Below are positions 45,131-64,000 of a DNA stretch of 64,000 nt, in pieces. Position numbers and translations under genes: made by a program. The notes under the pieces are model-generated. The model was not told where the DNA came from, ran no database searches, and saw only the letters and a program-made list of their open reading frames with translations. The stretch's first letter is position 1, and the number at the start of each line of letters is the position of its first letter. The DNA is from Limnoperna fortunei (taxonomy: Eukaryota; Mollusca; Bivalvia; Mytilida; Modiolidae). The stretch covers positions 76,091,865 to 76,155,864 of the forward strand of contig OX104118.1 of the NCBI GenBank assembly GCA_944474755.1, in the 5' to 3' direction.

Positions 45131-45351
45131 GGTTTGAATCCACATGTAATTTTTCAGCTATATCACGGCGACCAATTTATATTTGGGAGAGGAAGCCGGA
45201 GTACCCCTTGAAAACTTTGGCAAGAAAACTGACTTGTCTATTTGTCTATTCAGGATGGATTCGAGGACTTGCTAACAGCAGAAAGACTCGATTCTCCATG
45301 TTGATAAGCATATGATCAATAGACAATTACCACTCCGCTAACGAGGCCGAC
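45131..45351 (+). mobile_element. tRNA-related SINE copy
   Basis: It contains TTTTTCAGCTATATCACGGC, GAGGAAGCCGGAGTACCCC and a terminal CTAACGAGGCCGA. It ends about 250 bp before the TATA boxes of the next gene. Confidence 0.7.
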
Positions 45352-45599
45352 AGAGAACAAAGAAATGTGTATCTGCGTGTGTTTTCTCTTTTCCTTTCTT
45401 TTTGTGCTTTCTTCTTTTTTCCTTCTGTTATCTGTTATTAATACAAATCTTCACGTATGGTTTGCTACCATTAACATGATTAAAGCCTACACGTTAAACA
45501 CTATACGTACTTTACAATTATATACAATTTACTATTTAAATGTGAAATAAATAATAAAACGTTCATAGAAAAAAGTAGATGGACCATGACTGTGTTATG

Positions 45600-45632
45600 T
45601 ATATATACCTAGTGTCTGAATAGGGTATATAG
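45600..45632 (+). promoter_or_regulatory. Candidate TATA boxes for the upstream signal-peptide exon
   Basis: TATATATA (45600–45607) and TATATAG (45626–45632) lie 73 and 47 bp before the ATG at 45673. Either would give a short 5'UTR. AT-rich surroundings make chance matches likely. Confidence 0.4.
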
Positions 45633-45672
45633 TTTTACCTTTCGGAATAGCTGTGTGATAAGTCTGGAGAAA

Positions 45673-63589
<17,917 letters not shown>

Positions 63590-63714
63590 GTATAAACTTT
63601 AATATTGATTGACCTATAATTAAATATTTAAATGTAATCATAGTTTTTGACTCACTGCGATTGTGGTGAATAAGGAAGGGTTTGTTAGTTCATTCCGTAT
63701 TTCAATTTGTGTTT

Positions 63715-63941
63715 TTGTATGGTGTTTAACGCTACTTTCAGCAATTTTTTTATATCAAGTCGTCCAGTTTTTATTGGGGGAGGAGGACCCGGAGGAAATC
63801 CCAACTTGCGATAGGAAAATTGACAATTTTGACAATCAACTCTCCCCGCAGTAAGACTCAAAACCGCAATCTTAGCGTTGAGAGACCACTTGATCAATGG
63901 TAGATGACAACCTACCTTGACCACTCGTCCACCGAGATTCC
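63715..63941 (+). mobile_element. tRNA-related SINE copy
   Basis: GGTGTTTAACGCTACTTTCA head, CCAGTTTTTATTGGGGGAGG body, GTAAGACTCAAAACCGCAAT tRNA-like part and CCACCGAGATTC end. Confidence 0.72.
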
Positions 63942-64000
63942 TATTTAAATGTGTAAATAACTCTGGTCTGTAATAAGGTTCCATATATATAGATTACAAC

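Larger units (their letters stand above)
40552..45598. other. Intergenic region between PEX7 and the EMI/EGF gene
   Basis: No gene was recognised. It holds two foldback elements (41241–41857), a degenerate stretch at ~41880–42700 where ATGACTGAATTT- and GAGACTGGAT-like phrases recur, a SINE scrap at 43188–43250, a LINE remnant near 44.6 kb and a SINE at 45131. The rest is AT-rich unique-looking sequence. Confidence 0.6.

Overview
The window is animal nuclear DNA, AT-rich, with long introns, conventional GT–AG splice sites and dense interspersed and tandem repeats. Two conserved genes and the repeat families point to a bivalve mollusc, most likely a mytilid-type mussel. That placement rests on remembered resemblance of the SINE and hammerhead-ribozyme repeats to mussel sequences, not on a search.

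Layout. (1) 1–27,039, minus strand: an NPAT homologue (LisH protein; histone-gene transcription coactivator in vertebrates). Ten exons were rebuilt by phase-consistent splicing; the last runs off the left edge. Its introns hold several TIR transposons, a 146-bp tandem array with nuclear-receptor-like half sites, and a hammerhead-like motif. (2) 27,040–27,385: a 346-bp shared, apparently TATA-less, bidirectional promoter with ETS-like and YY1/TISU-like motifs. (3) 27,386–40,371, plus strand: a complete nine-exon PEX7 gene (WD40 import receptor for PTS2 peroxisomal proteins, 315 aa). Intron 1 appears to be GC–AG. Intron 7 holds a 74-bp array with alternating variants. Intron 8 holds an array whose units look like copies of the exon-8 donor region, each resembling a tiny decoy exon. 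(4) 40.4–45.6 kb: intergenic, with foldback elements, a LINE remnant and SINEs. (5) 45,673 to the right edge, plus strand: a secreted, cysteine-rich, EMI-like/EGF-repeat protein. Two similar signal-peptide exons (45.7 and 51.1 kb) end in the same phase and flank a 3.2-kb 28-bp minisatellite. The Cys-rich and EGF exons lie at 60.9–63.6 kb. The long intron between holds inverted LINE 3' ends, a ~309-bp tandem dimer with hammerhead-ribozyme cores (retrozyme-like), microsatellites and a decayed non-LTR retrotransposon.

NPAT and PEX7 appear to share a promoter although their known functions (S-phase histone transcription, peroxisome import) are unrelated. The third gene is independent. No tRNA, rRNA or CRISPR array was seen. 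Exon boundaries were set by eye from homology, splice consensus and phase; UTR ends are not determined.
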